Positions 1 through 10,724 of a stretch of 64,000 bases of DNA are shown here, in pieces. Below the pieces are notes generated by a model. The model had not been told where the DNA came from and did no database searches. It worked only from the letters and a program-made list of their open reading frames with translations. A program made the position numbers and the translations under genes. Origin of the DNA: Tetrapyrgos nigripes (lineage: Eukaryota; Basidiomycota; Agaricomycetes; Agaricales; Campanellaceae); the NCBI GenBank assembly GCA_013368315.1, contig JAACJM010000066.1:310001-374000 (forward strand), written 5' to 3'. Position 1 is the first letter of the stretch. Each line of letters starts with the position of its first letter.

Positions 1-936
1 GGAGGACGATGCACATACGCACGACGCTCAGGCCGACAATGCCAACTGGCCAAAAACCACCAAGGGCCGCATGACGGTTGCAAACGCTGCACATGGAGAG
101 GAGAGGATGATACGAACAGCTGGTGTATACTAGGAGTTGGGCATGGAGCTAGATGTGTCGCTCATCAAACGTCCCTCCGAGCAGAGCACAGAGGGAATCT
201 TGGATGGGGGACCAGCACAGTATGGGGGGTGCACATCGCTCCAGAGATTGAGGATGACGATGGGGGATGGAATGCACCAGGTTGGGGGATGGATCGGGAT
301 GGGGGGCTACAGCCAACGTCACCAGATGGTGGTCTCCGGACCCGCGGCCAAACTTACCCGACTACTGGCCAGGGCAACAGGGGTTGGACACCCAAATCCG
401 CGATCAATGGAAGAAACAGTGGACCGAGTGGCTTCCAAAAGTATTCATCGAGGATGATGAAGTTTAGGAGGGGGGTAATGTCATGAAGTCTATATTTGGT
501 ACTATTTATTTCCTTCTATCTTCGCATCCTCAGATCTCCATACCACTCCTCGGACCTTTACACCTTATGACTCACATTCCACATGCTATGCACCGGACCT
601 TTCATTTCTCCGATACAGCTTATTGTATAGCCGCTCGTACAGCTTCCGTTACAGCTTTACTCCACAGCTTTCCCTTTACATATATAACCTGTAGCCTGAC
701 ACCTGGTTCCCCATCTTCACCTCTTCGTCGTTGGGACCAGGTGTGTATTCCCCTTTGTTATAGTCTCTTTCACCTTTGCTAACAAGCACCATAGTTCTAG
801 TTCTTACTGTTGCTTGTTAGGTATTTAATACATTCTTCGTCGTTGGGACCAGTTCTAGTTCTTACTGTTGCTTGTTAGTCGAGTCGAGCCCATAGCTCCT
901 CATTATCGCTATCTAAGCGCTCGCCTCTTTGTGACA
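1..936 (+). mobile_element. 3' end of a Ty3/gypsy-type retrotransposon (polyprotein tail plus LTR)
   Basis: Up to the stop at 467 the sequence reads as a hydrophilic polyprotein tail rich in Trp, Gly and Pro, ending in an acidic C-terminus (IEDDEV). A purine-rich tract (about 467-478, GGAGGGGGGTAA) follows directly and fits a polypurine tract, and an LTR-like sequence starts at 479. Tail, purine tract and LTR in that order are what the 3' end of a fungal gypsy element looks like. The 5' part lies outside the window. No catalytic domain is visible here, so the superfamily call rests on layout alone. Confidence 0.6.
479..936 (+). repeat. LTR of the gypsy-type element
   Basis: It starts TGTCATGAAG right after the purine tract and ends TGACA at 932-936, so the termini form a TGTCA/TGACA inverted pair. 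Inside, two motifs occur twice: a 19-bp motif (722-740 and 834-852) and a 28-bp motif (793-820 and 851-878), which points to an internal tandem duplication. An AT-rich TATA-like stretch (CATATATAACC) lies near 677. Copia gag-like coding sequence begins within a few bases of the right end, so this LTR lies inside or at the edge of the copia element. Confidence 0.65.
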
Positions 937-939
937 GGG

Positions 940-3256
940 AAATTATGCCCAGTTCACACTTGCCACTATTGAACCAAAGAACCTGACTATGGCACATGTG
1001 GAAGGACTTATTCTTGTCGAGTATAAACAACGGACTGGTCAATCTTCGGAATCATCTCTTCTTACCCACATTACTGGAGATAGATGAAAGTTTGATTCTG
1101 CACCCAATTGGAACACCCAGAAGGCTGGACCTTCTAAACAGAAGAACCAAAACAAGGGTAAGGGTAAACAACCCAAACCTAAGGAACCTTCTAATAATGT
1201 TACAACAGGTGATGCGAATCAAGGGGGAGATAAAAAGAAGAAAACTCATTGCAGTAAGAAGAAGAATGGTTCCAAAAAGGTGCTGCTAATTTAGCTAATC
1301 CAGAAGTCGAAAGCTGATTCAGATTCTGATGATGATGCTCCTTTAATGGTGACCACTTTTATGGCAAATCCTTTTATAAATGCTACATCAGATCCAATTG
1401 AAATCAGTGACACTGATTATCTACCGGAGACATGTAAGCAACCTATATATGACCTTCTTCCCTATCATAACTTTCTGATTGTTTGATCAGATTGCTTTAT
1501 TGACGAGAACAGTGATTCTTCTTTGAAGGAAAGAGTAAAGCAGAACTTAGCTAAACAGGTCAGACCTCAAATGATTTCAGGTTACTTCATTCTTACTCAT
1601 TATGTGAGACTCATGATCAATGAACTCACACAGGAGACAGTTGATTTTCAGAGTTTTCTCAGAGTAGAAGCTCGTCATCAAATGACCCGTAAGCTAGCCG
1701 AAATTTGGGATTATACATACAATTCTGATGGCACTCATACAGAACCTTATCTTCGAGCAAAAGAGGATCTCAATGGTGACAAAGACATGACAAACCAATG
1801 GTTTGATCATGAAGGAACTATCTGTCCCATTCAGAAACAAATCGAGGAAGAGGTTGAGTATTTTTGCCATCATATCATGAATAAAGCTTTGTCTGATATG
1901 CGCAACGATAAATGGATTCCACAGCAGTTTAAAAAATGTGAGCCAGTTCCTTCAAAGCCTCCTTCCTTGATTGAAAGAGCTTACTGGCCTACTCCTGCTC
2001 AATCTGTTATGCGCACAAATGGCGTTACAATTAACACTCAATTTCATGATACATCTTTATATCCCAATTTTATTCGCACTCTACCTTTTCATCATACCAA
2101 AGTGTCATCGTCGTCTTCTAATAGAAAGCAAAAGGCTGTTCAAGGTTCGTCTTTTTCTGAGTCATCAGATTCTACATCTTCAGATCATAGTGAAGAAAGT
2201 TCTGTTAAATATATTCCTCTGAGTGTTGCATTCAAAATGTGGCAAGACAGAATGTCTCACATGTTCACAGATCTAATCCTCGAGAATATGAAAAGAGAAC
2301 CTGATGAATCTGGAAATACTTTGAAGAAACCTCGCTATGATGCACCTTTAGAAGAAGAAGCTAGTCCCTCATCTCTGGCAGATGCTATCAATGTTTCCAT
2401 TTCGTCTGGATACCTTGCTGATGATGATGGTGTTAGTCTTGGTTCAGAATCAGATGTGGAAATCTATATTGATGGTGACGAAACTATGGCTTTCTGGCAA
2501 GTATTTCACACTTCTAATAAAAATAGTGCACTCATACAATTGCCTCAGATCTCAATGTTGTTGGACTATTGTGAATCTCATACAGCCCTAGTGGCTATAG
2601 ACAATTGTATTATTAATACAAATGATGTGCCTGTATTTATTTGTGAACAAAGTTTTGTTGCTTGTGAAAAGTATCCTTTGAATAGTATTTGTAAGAGTAA
2701 GATCACTGATGAAATAACCTATTGGGTTTCAGATTTGGGTGCATTGACTCACATTACAAACAATTTGATGGATTTTGCTCATTACCATAAGTTACCCAAT
2801 CCAATTCCACTTCAGATTGCTGATAAAAGATCTGAAACTTACCTTGAAGGCGTTGGAACTGTGTTTATTGAACATATCAACAAAGAAGGAGTCAAACATA
2901 CTATAAAACTATACCCAGTGTTTTATCAACCAACTTGCACACATTGTTTGTTGTCTCGAGGATGTATTCTTCATGAAGGATACTATGAAATCCCACGAGA
3001 TGGCAAGTCTGAGTTTCGGAAAGAAGTAGATCAAAGTCTTCTGATGACATTATTACCAATGTATCAGAAAGACAATTTGCATTGGCTCAAATTGAAGATA
3101 ATCATTCCCGAGTCAGCAAATCTATCATCTACTCTTACTGATTATGATACTGTGCATAACCGCTATGGACATGCTGGAAAGGCAGTGGAAAGTCATATTA
3201 TTGAGAATACTAAAGGCTTAAAACCATTTAAAGTACCTAAACATAGTGTATGTTGA
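940..3256 (+). pseudogene. Copia gag-protease region (pseudogene)
   Basis: The first part (about 950-1090) reads as the end of a copia gag with the pattern IEPKNLT.AHVEGLILVEYK, followed by a Lys-rich stretch and a degenerate zinc-knuckle-like segment. The longest open part runs from 1523 to 3256. It contains a retropepsin-like segment WVSDLGALTHITNN (nt about 2720-2760) and a pre-integrase HNRYGH segment. Copia proteases have D-S/T-G-A at the active site. Here it reads D-L-G-A (2732-2740), so the active-site serine or threonine is lost. In-frame TGA codons occur near 1083 and 1483 and at 3254. Confidence 0.82.
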
Positions 3257-4560
3257 GGCTGTGCCTTAGGCAAGACTCCATCGAAATCTTACCCTTTATC
3301 AGAAAAATGAGCTACTGAAGTATTAGAACTTGTTCTATATCATATCACAAGTACGAGTATTTCGTCATCTTTCTAGATGATTTTAGTTCTTTCCCTGTTA
3401 CCTTTCTATTAGTTAGAAAATCTGATGTCTTTAAGTCTTTCAAGATGTATGTTGCTTGGGCATAACAGTCTACTGGCAAAAAACTCAAGACTTTACAATC
3501 AGATTTGGGAACAGAATTCATGAACAAAGATTTTGACAACTTTCTTGCTGAAAAAGGAATTAGAAGACAAAAGTCAGCTCCATACATACATGAACAGAAT
3601 GGTCGTGCCAAGAGAATAATTAGAATACTCAACAAGTCAGAATCTATGTGTCATCATGCAAATGGACCTCCTTCTTGGTGGGAATCTTCTCTTGCCACAG
3701 CTACTTTTGTAGCATGTCGCACACCAATAAAACGACTCAATTGGAAGACTCCTTTTGAATTGTGGTACAAAAAGAAACCAGATGTATCATATTTCCGTTC
3801 TTGGGAATGCGCTGCATATGTATTCATTCCAGAAAAGAAAAGAGTAAACAAACTCCCCAAAATCAGAATTAATGATCTTTGTTGGTTACAAAAAAGGTTC
3901 TAAAGCCTGGTTATTCATGAGACGTGACAATTCACTCTTTGTTAGTCCACAAGCACTCTTTATAGAGAAATGGTTTCCACAAGTCTTATCATCTGAAACA
4001 GAAGAAAACAACAAATCCACCAAACCTGTCCAACCTTCTGAATTAATGTGCAGTTTGCACAAACAGGGTACAAATAATCTCCCACCTGACCCTGTAGTAC
4101 CCCTCAATTTAGATGACCTGTTCCAAGATCATTTTGATGATCAGGGTCCACCACCCAATGAAGGTAATGGTGATCATCAAATATTGATGATGGAAATGGT
4201 TCAGATGAAAGTTCCGATGACCATAATCCTGGTGTACACCAACCTTCTGATCCAAATCACCCCGAAACAGAATCTATACAATCTCGAGAACCAACTCCAC
4301 CACCTGCACCAAAACCACCTGCTCAAGTACCTGCTGATCCTGTACCTGTACAAGGTCCTCAACCAGTTAATCCACGCAATGTTGATTTAACTACTGGTAG
4401 ATTTATAAATAGAGAACCTAATCCAAATCAGACTAGATCTTCAGATCATCAATCTAGACCAAATTGGAGAATTACAGATCCAAACATGCAACACAGTAGA
4501 GATATACCATGAGGTGGATGGACTAGAGTAACTCCAAGAGTAACTCATTCACAATCTCAT
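3257..4560 (+). pseudogene. Copia integrase region (pseudogene)
   Basis: Reading frames 1 and 3 together give a copia integrase core: FLDDF, a LQSDLGTEF motif, then HEQNGRA with the following catalytic region, and SWWESS and RTP motifs typical of copia (3370-3900). The frame then switches near 3870 (FVGYKKGSKAWLF) and again near 4180 into a Pro/Ser/Asp-rich linker. In-frame stops include TGA at 3308 and 4510 and TAA near 3463. These breaks rule out an active integrase. Confidence 0.82.
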
Positions 4561-4825
4561 ACTACTCATTCGCAAACTGTAACAGATCCAACTCCATCTA
4601 CTTCTCAAGTCAGAGAAGAGAGTGACAATGAAGATCAATCTGAAACAGAAGCAGGACCTAGTGGAGAAATTGCAGAGTTTCTTGAACAAGATGTTTTAGA
4701 ACAACATGTACAAGAAGGGGGAGTATGGTTACAAAATTATCTCTTATTGCAGGCGTTTGTAAATAAAAAGCAAGGAAGTTCCTCTGTGACACCTCTTTTT
4801 CATTCACAATACTTTTATTGCTTTA

Positions 4826-6256
4826 TTGGATGAATATCCACATCACCATGATACCAATAGAGATCCAGATCCAAAAAATAAGAAAGATAAAGTTACAAAA
4901 GATCTGATAGACTATTGGGAAAATAAGACTTTTGTGCAGCACTGGACATCAACAAATGATTTCAGGAACACTCCAAAGGATCTTAAAAAGCAATGGGAAG
5001 AAGCTTGTCAATATGAGATTGATCAATTGAAAAAACGAGATGTCTTTGAATTGGTAGATCTTCCCAAAGGTCATAAACCAGTCAGATGTCATTGGGTATT
5101 CAATATAAAATCAAACAAAACAAAATGTGCATGACTTGTTGCAAAGGGTTTTTCCCAGACAGAAGGAATTGATTATAACAATGTTTTCAGTCCAGTAGTC
5201 CACTTTGAAATGGTTAGACTGTTACTTGCCATTGCTGCTATAGAGAATTGGGAGATCAAGGCACTAGATGTCAAAAGTGCTTTTCTCTATGGACTTCTTG
5301 ACGAAGAAATCTATATGACGCAGCCTGATGGCTTTGTTAGTCAGGACAGAAGCAAGGTTTGGAGGTTATGCAAGGCACTTTATGGTCTGAAACAAGCAAG
5401 CTTAGCCTGATGGACTGAATGCACAAAGTATATGCAATCTTTAGGCTTTAAGCACTTACATTCAGATGCCAGCATATATATTTATGTTATGAATGGCCAA
5501 ACCATAATAGCCATCATATATGTAGATGATGCGTTATGGATGGGTTCAGATTTGCAATTATTAAGCAGATTGATGAATCAATTCATGGCTAAATGGGAAT
5601 CTCATGATCTCGGAGATGCAAAGGAATTTTTAGGCATGCACATAGAACATGATCGAAAGAAATGCATTCTTACTCTCGATCAAGAAGACTATTTAGAAAA
5701 AGTCATCAAACATTTTGGTACTGAGAATATGAAGCACACAACAACACCTATGCCACAATCATATATTCCTTTAGCACACGATGGTAGTGTTGATACCAAA
5801 GTTAGAACTCTGTTCCAACAAGTGATTGGCTCGATCCTTTATCTTATGCTTGGTACTCGACCTGATATAGCTTTTGCTGTTATCAAATTATCAACATACT
5901 CAGCAAATCCCTCTCCAGACCATTTAAAGAAAGCTATGTACATTATAAGATACTTGCTTTCTACGAAACATTATAGACTTATCTATGATGGATCTAAACA
6001 AAGTGGTCTTATAGGTTTTTGTGATAGTGACTGGGCACAAGATAGAGATAATCGTCATTCACAAACTGGCTTTATATTTGAGCTTGCACAGGGCTCAGTC
6101 TGCTGGTCAAGTCGAAAACAAAAAACTGTTGCATTGTCCTCCACTGAAGCTGAGTACATGGCACTTTGTGCATGTGCAAAACAGGCTCTATGGATTAAAA
6201 CTTTATTGAAGGAAATTAATTTCAAATTAAATCATGTTGGACAATGTAGATATTAG
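4826..6256 (+). pseudogene. Copia reverse transcriptase-RNase H (pseudogene)
   Basis: The segment opens with the conserved WEEA.QYEIDQL..RDVFELV and ALDVKSAFLYG.LDEEIYM motifs. The RT active site YVDD is intact (5519-5530). RNase H follows with GFCDSDWA and SSTEAEYMAL. Two in-frame TGA codons interrupt it (5132-5134, 5408-5410). After KTLLKEINF the usual end of RNase H (DN.SA..L and KHID.RHH) is absent and the frame runs straight into the putative LTR start at 6235. The C-terminal part of RNase H and the polypurine tract have therefore been deleted. Confidence 0.88.
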
Positions 6257-6436
6257 TAATTACATGCTGTTTATCTAGTATAAAAGCTCTCTGTAAAGTC
6301 ATAGTTACTACAGAACAATATCCAGTTCTATCTGCTCTTCTAGCAACTCGCATCTAAGCTCTACTAGCTTTCTACTCAGCACTCCACTTGGTGAGCTCAC
6401 TTGACTGGTCACCCTATGCTAAATAGTTGCTGCTTC
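6235..6436 (+). repeat. Probable copia 3' LTR
   Basis: It begins TGTTGGACAATGTAG, the usual style of a copia LTR start, and carries a TATAAAAG box at 6279-6286. The right end is placed at TTCA (6436) by analogy with copia LTRs that end in CA. No second LTR is in the window to confirm the boundary. Confidence 0.5.
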
Positions 6437-7134
6437 ATTACCATCCTCGTGTTTAAGTTAAGAGTTCAAGTCCAGTTAAAAGTCCAAGTCCAGTCTGAGT
6501 GCAATAATAACCTGGTGAGATGAGTCATTTCCGAAAGCCCTACAGACAAACATACACCCCCCTGCAGTCCAGTCCACCAGGACTGTTTTTGATGGCCTAG
6601 ACTTGTGGAACTAACAGAAAACAGAAAAGACCAGTGACCCAGTCTGCAGTCACATGCTGTAAGAGTGAGACAGGGGCACGTGTCAATGTCGAGAGAGGAT
6701 GTGCTGTAGACACATATCTGACATTAATGGACATGTTGGGTGGGTAGTGGTGGTGGTAGGAGGGAGAGGTGTAGAAGAGAGCCTCCCAGCACATAGTGTT
6801 GAAGGTGTGAGGAAATTGTAGTTGAGAGTGATGAGACATTGCCAAAGTCAAGAAAACTCAACAATCTACAGACATATGAGGTCAGCATCAAGATGGCAGA
6901 GGGCACATACCTTTGGGTAGTAGCCGTACAGTCTCAGACTGAGTTGGATTTTATACAACATGGCCACGGCGTTACCTTAACTGTCTCAAACCGTATTTCT
7001 TACAACTGTGGCTGTGCACGGTACAGTGGTCCCTATTGTTGAATGATATGCTGGAAATGATATGAAATATGGACACGATTAGTCTCATGTAACCAGACTG
7101 ATGTATGTACATTGACACTCATCATGTGTACATA
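6437..7134. other. Intergenic stretch without a recognisable gene
   Basis: About 700 bases flank the copia element. Short open frames on both strands show no domain pattern, no intron structure and no repeats that I could pair. I see no feature to annotate here. Confidence 0.5.
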
Positions 7135-7264
7135 CACGCCGAAAATACAAAAATATCCGCTCGGCAGAAAGGCGTACAGAAACACATTTTTGTACAGAAA
7201 CATCTTATATCAGTACAATAATGTCATCTATCCGTCGAGCGGATATTTTTGTCCTTTCGGCGTG
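7135..7264. mobile_element. 130-bp MITE-like inverted-repeat element (CACGCC termini)
   Basis: The left end (7135-7163) and the reverse complement of the right end (7236-7264) match at 27 of 29 positions, starting CACGCCGAAA. The element is flanked on both sides by ATA, which fits a 3-bp target-site duplication. CAC...GTG ends with a 3-bp duplication resemble the CACTA (EnSpm/CMC) group, although the ends are not canonical CACTA. No coding capacity. Inside, GTACAGAAACA is repeated twice. Confidence 0.72.
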
Positions 7265-7282
7265 ATAGTAGTCTGGTGCAAA

Positions 7283-7712
7283 TCTATAGGCGCGGGCTGC
7301 GCTGTTAAGTTATGACATAATCACTGAAATCTCACACGGTTGCTTTCGCTAGCACTCAAGCACAACATCTCACATTTGATTTGATAGATCAGTATGCTTA
7401 TCTTTAAACTGCCTTCATACCAAAGATTGCGAGAAAAAACGAAGTAGAACTCGCAGAAAGGACGAGGACAGCCTTTCTGCACCAACACAGCGACTCAGGC
7501 TGCCAGGCGTGCTGATTTTGGCTGCAAATTGGACTGTACATAAGTACCACTTCTTCTCTGCCTTTGACAATTAAATTTTGTAGATGGTATATTTAAGTCT
7601 ATCTGAGTACTCAGATCAAAAAAACGAGGTCTTTGAGCTATAAATACTAGTGCCATTGACTTGCCGCTCTGAGATTACCTAATAACTTGGCAGCGCTGCC
7701 CGCGCCTATAGA
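7283..7712. mobile_element. 430-bp MITE-like element with GC-rich 30-bp terminal inverted repeats
   Basis: The sequence 7284-7313 and the reverse complement of 7682-7711 agree at 27 of 30 positions (CTATAGGCGCGGGC at the outer edge). The interior is AT-richer and non-coding. Terminal TA dinucleotides lie on both sides, so a TA target as in Tc1/mariner is possible, but the exact target duplication cannot be fixed because the ends are self-complementary. It starts only 18 bp after the previous element. Confidence 0.7.
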
Positions 7713-7901
7713 AAACCACATTGAAACCACAAGACTAGGACACGATATGGATTTCCGTTCAAGGGCCTTTCAAAAGCTTGCTATTCATGAGTAAGAACGA
7801 TATGTATTGACCATATATATGCAATGTACAACTTTCAAGCCGCTAAAATTTACTCTCTCTCGGTCACGCCACACCTGAGGTGAGACATTGCTGGTAGCAT
7901 G

Positions 7902-8110
7902 CACCTTGGGCGGCGTTGCATATTTCCAAAGATTTCTGTGCAAACTTAAATTTCGGATTTTTCAGTGCCATTTTTGCTCGCCCGGGTCTACTCCATATGG
8001 GACCGATTTGAGGCCGAACAGCCATATGGAGTAGCTCCGGCGCCGAGCATAAATTCATCATTTATGTTTGCCCAAAAGATCTTTCCAAATATGCATTGCC
8101 GCCCAAGGTG
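7902..8110. mobile_element. 209-bp MITE-like element (CACCTTGGGCGGC termini)
   Basis: The left end CACCTTGGGCGGC (7902-7914) is mirrored at 8098-8110, and the similarity continues for about 32 bp with four or five mismatches. ATG flanks both ends (7899-7901 and 8111-8113), consistent with a 3-bp target duplication. The middle holds a separate palindromic element (7988-8034) that recurs at 48029, so this MITE seems to have been invaded. Confidence 0.68.
7988..8034. repeat. Small palindromic element, copy 1
   Basis: A perfect 13-bp stem (CTACTCCATATGG and its complement) encloses a 21-nt loop. The same hairpin with its flank AGCTCCGGC.CCG occurs at 48029-48075, 40 kb away, while the surrounding DNA differs. 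This suggests a tiny dispersed hairpin element sitting inside the 7902-8110 MITE. Confidence 0.65.
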
Positions 8111-8113
8111 ATG

Positions 8114-9414
8114 GGACCTTTGATGTAGGTGCTTGCACCTTCGGAGGCCTCCACAAATAGCAAGCGGAGCCTCATTCGATACCCCTCTCTTACATCCGTA
8201 CATCGTTTCATTTATTTCTTTTGTGTTTACGATTTATTTGTTTCAACACCTTTCCAAGGATCGGATGCGGCGGGTGCTGTGGTTTGCAGCGGATGCCCGT
8301 CATAGACCAGTATGATCCGTCACATATATCTTTCTTATTCCGTTCCAGATTCTCCAGTTTGACCTTTTCCCGGACATTGCACGCACTTTTCTTCTGCCCA
8401 CCCAACCCACCCTCTATGATGACATTTAAACTACTACTGCATACACTTGTATTTACGAGCCCTACCGCTCATTCACAATTTCTATGTTTTGATGGGGGCA
8501 GTTGCCCCCAGTTTGGCCTATTACTTAATGTGTGAAGCTTGCAAGTAAGGTGGAACAAGACTCACGGATTGAGGTAATGACATCATCAACACTACAAAGG
8601 ACGACCGTTTGTCCTATAGACAAATCTTAAACCTGATTGGCTAACGCTATCTCCCCCTTGCGTCACTGCTCCGCCTCGCTTAAGCGATTGCTCCGACGGA
8701 TCGGTCTCTTCCTGCTATTACTAACATCACAAGCCAATGCTTTCCTTTTCCTTGAAGCCAATCCTATCTAGAAGTACTAGAGCCAATGCCCTCCACAGGC
8801 AAGAAAATTGTAGCAAGTTGAGGCAATCTTCGGAGCAGCAGCACGACACAGTTAAGTATCAATGGATAAGGAGAACTTCACTTCTTTCAGGTTCTGTTTC
8901 TACTACAAAAGGCTGATAAAAAGGGGGGATACAAGCATGGTGGAGCGGGGCAAGAAGGAGGAACACTGCTTAGTGGGAAAGCACTGCGAGAGACTTCCAT
9001 TCAATCTGCATCAGGCTTTTGTATCGCTCCGAGAGGGACTAGAGGCTTATTAGTTTTGTATCATTGTACTGGGGCTCAATCAGAGCTCAGTTACCTTATT
9101 ATTTAATTGTGTGGGTAGGAATAATATGGGTATGGGGGAGGAGATGAGGCTGCAAGAAGCGAGATCTCTCCTTCATTCTAGATCTGAAGCGTTGCACAGA
9201 GCCTCTCTTTCGCAGCGTGGTACAGTGCAGTCTTTACTTACTATCATCTAGAAGCATGGCTTACTTTCAGTGCATAGCACGGGTCACTTTTTCTTTAATC
9301 TTATTCAGTTGTATGGTACTTTATGAAATCGGAAAATTCCCGTAGCATCGTACGGGTCACGGCTAATAAATCATCAAAAAAGCACGATATGAGAGGGAGG
9401 AACTAGTAGTACTT
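8114..9414. other. Gene-free stretch
   Basis: About 1.3 kb with no coding pattern. It contains a short palindrome (GGGGGCAGTTGCCCCC near 8494) and two similar CACGGGTCAC/TACGGGTCAC motifs about 65 bp apart (near 9280 and 9350). I can assign nothing further. Confidence 0.45.
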
Positions 9415-10724
9415 GTGAGAATGCTCTTGCCAGCCACTCACCACTCGGACGGCATAGCCACTGTCTGGCGGAGCTTAAACATTGGCGTATTCAAAGTCCG
9501 CAAACTGAGGCTTCTTCGTCTACCACTTCCACGCTTCGTACAGACCTGCGCGCTCACTATGACTTCCATGAGCTTCATACGGCTACGAAGTCACCACACT
9601 GCTCTGAGTAACCTCTTCTGACGAAGTTCTGTACGTTATACTTTCTGAAAACGGGAAAAAGTTCCTTGCTGAATTCTTGCTCACAAGGCATCCACGCAAC
9701 TCCCGTGGACCGATAAAGCGAAATGAATATGTATACGCTTGGATCTGCATCTAGTTGCCGTCGGGATGACGCGTCCAAAAGGCATCTCAGCGCGGCAAGC
9801 TTTAACAAAGGGACCTTGACTGTACTCTCCATGCTCTTGACATTTCTTCTCTGATGGATTGCTGTGGCGGTTTCTTTGGTATGCTAAGTGGGGCCCGAAG
9901 ACATGAGAAGCTGAGAAGCAGGTGGTACCTACTGAAAGCACGCTTGGCAGGGCTAGCATTGACTTCAATCTGACTGCCAAACCCATCGTGCTCATCTATC
10001 CTGACGTCATTCCACCACAAGTCCTTCAACCAATCAACATTCATGAACTATCAGAAGACCGAGCTCAAGCCGAATTACTTTTTACTCTAGTCCTTGCTCA
10101 AGGATTTGCAAAAGCTGCTTACTAAGTTGCTACGCCACTGTACCTCCTAAATGCTGCTCGACTGTGCGATGTGAGCACACTCAAGAAGGAATCCTCGGGC
10201 CGTGAACCTACTACTAATACGATGCCGGCGGAATCGAACCTGTTCAAGCCTCCATTCTCCAAATCCGGCGAATCATCGTTGTTCTTTTCCGGGAACTTCT
10301 GAACGCAACTGTTATTCCATCATCTCAGAATTTCAGTTTCCAAGTATTCGTACATCCCAAGGTCTGCTCGATTTCCTTCCCTGCTCACAGAGAGTGTAGA
10401 AACTAATTTGGCGACGCCATTCTGCGCCTCCACTCTCTACCAAGTGTAGGCAGCTCTTTTACACCTCACTATCGCCGATATGAATCTCGTACTTATGAGC
10501 CGGCAGAGGACGCGTATTTCGAACGACTCCCGAGCTTCCCCTGTCTAGTACTTGCTTGGCATTTTTTGAGAAGATCCGCTTCCCTGATTTCAGAGAATTC
10601 AATCGTACGCATATGCCATGCGAGAGTGCTATCGAGAAGTTTTACGAGCACTTCCAAAAATAACTTAACGACCACCTTTTAAAGAAGCAGGTTTATGGAG
10701 GTGAAGGGCCAACTTGAAGACGCC

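Larger units (their letters stand above)
937..6436 (+). mobile_element. Degenerate Ty1/copia retrotransposon, 5'-truncated
   Basis: Domains appear in copia order: gag, aspartic protease, pre-integrase and integrase, reverse transcriptase, RNase H. That order, with integrase before RT, defines copia. The 5' LTR and early gag are missing because the gypsy LTR ends at 936. A probable 3' LTR lies at 6235-6436. The frames are broken by many stops, mostly TGA, and by several frameshifts, so this copy cannot be autonomous. It is AT-richer than the flanking genes. Confidence 0.88.

Noticed and set aside
137..486. Several overlapping open frames before the first LTR
   Set aside because: Only one of the three frames ends just before the purine tract and fits a polyprotein tail; the others are shadows.
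8862..9053. Short plus-strand frame of about 60 codons
   Set aside because: No motif, no splice partner, no conserved context.
10202..10262. Sequence resembling a tRNA T-arm (GGAATCGAACCTGTTC)
   Set aside because: No matching acceptor stem or anticodon arm nearby, and the region is duplicated in the other arm as esterase upstream DNA.
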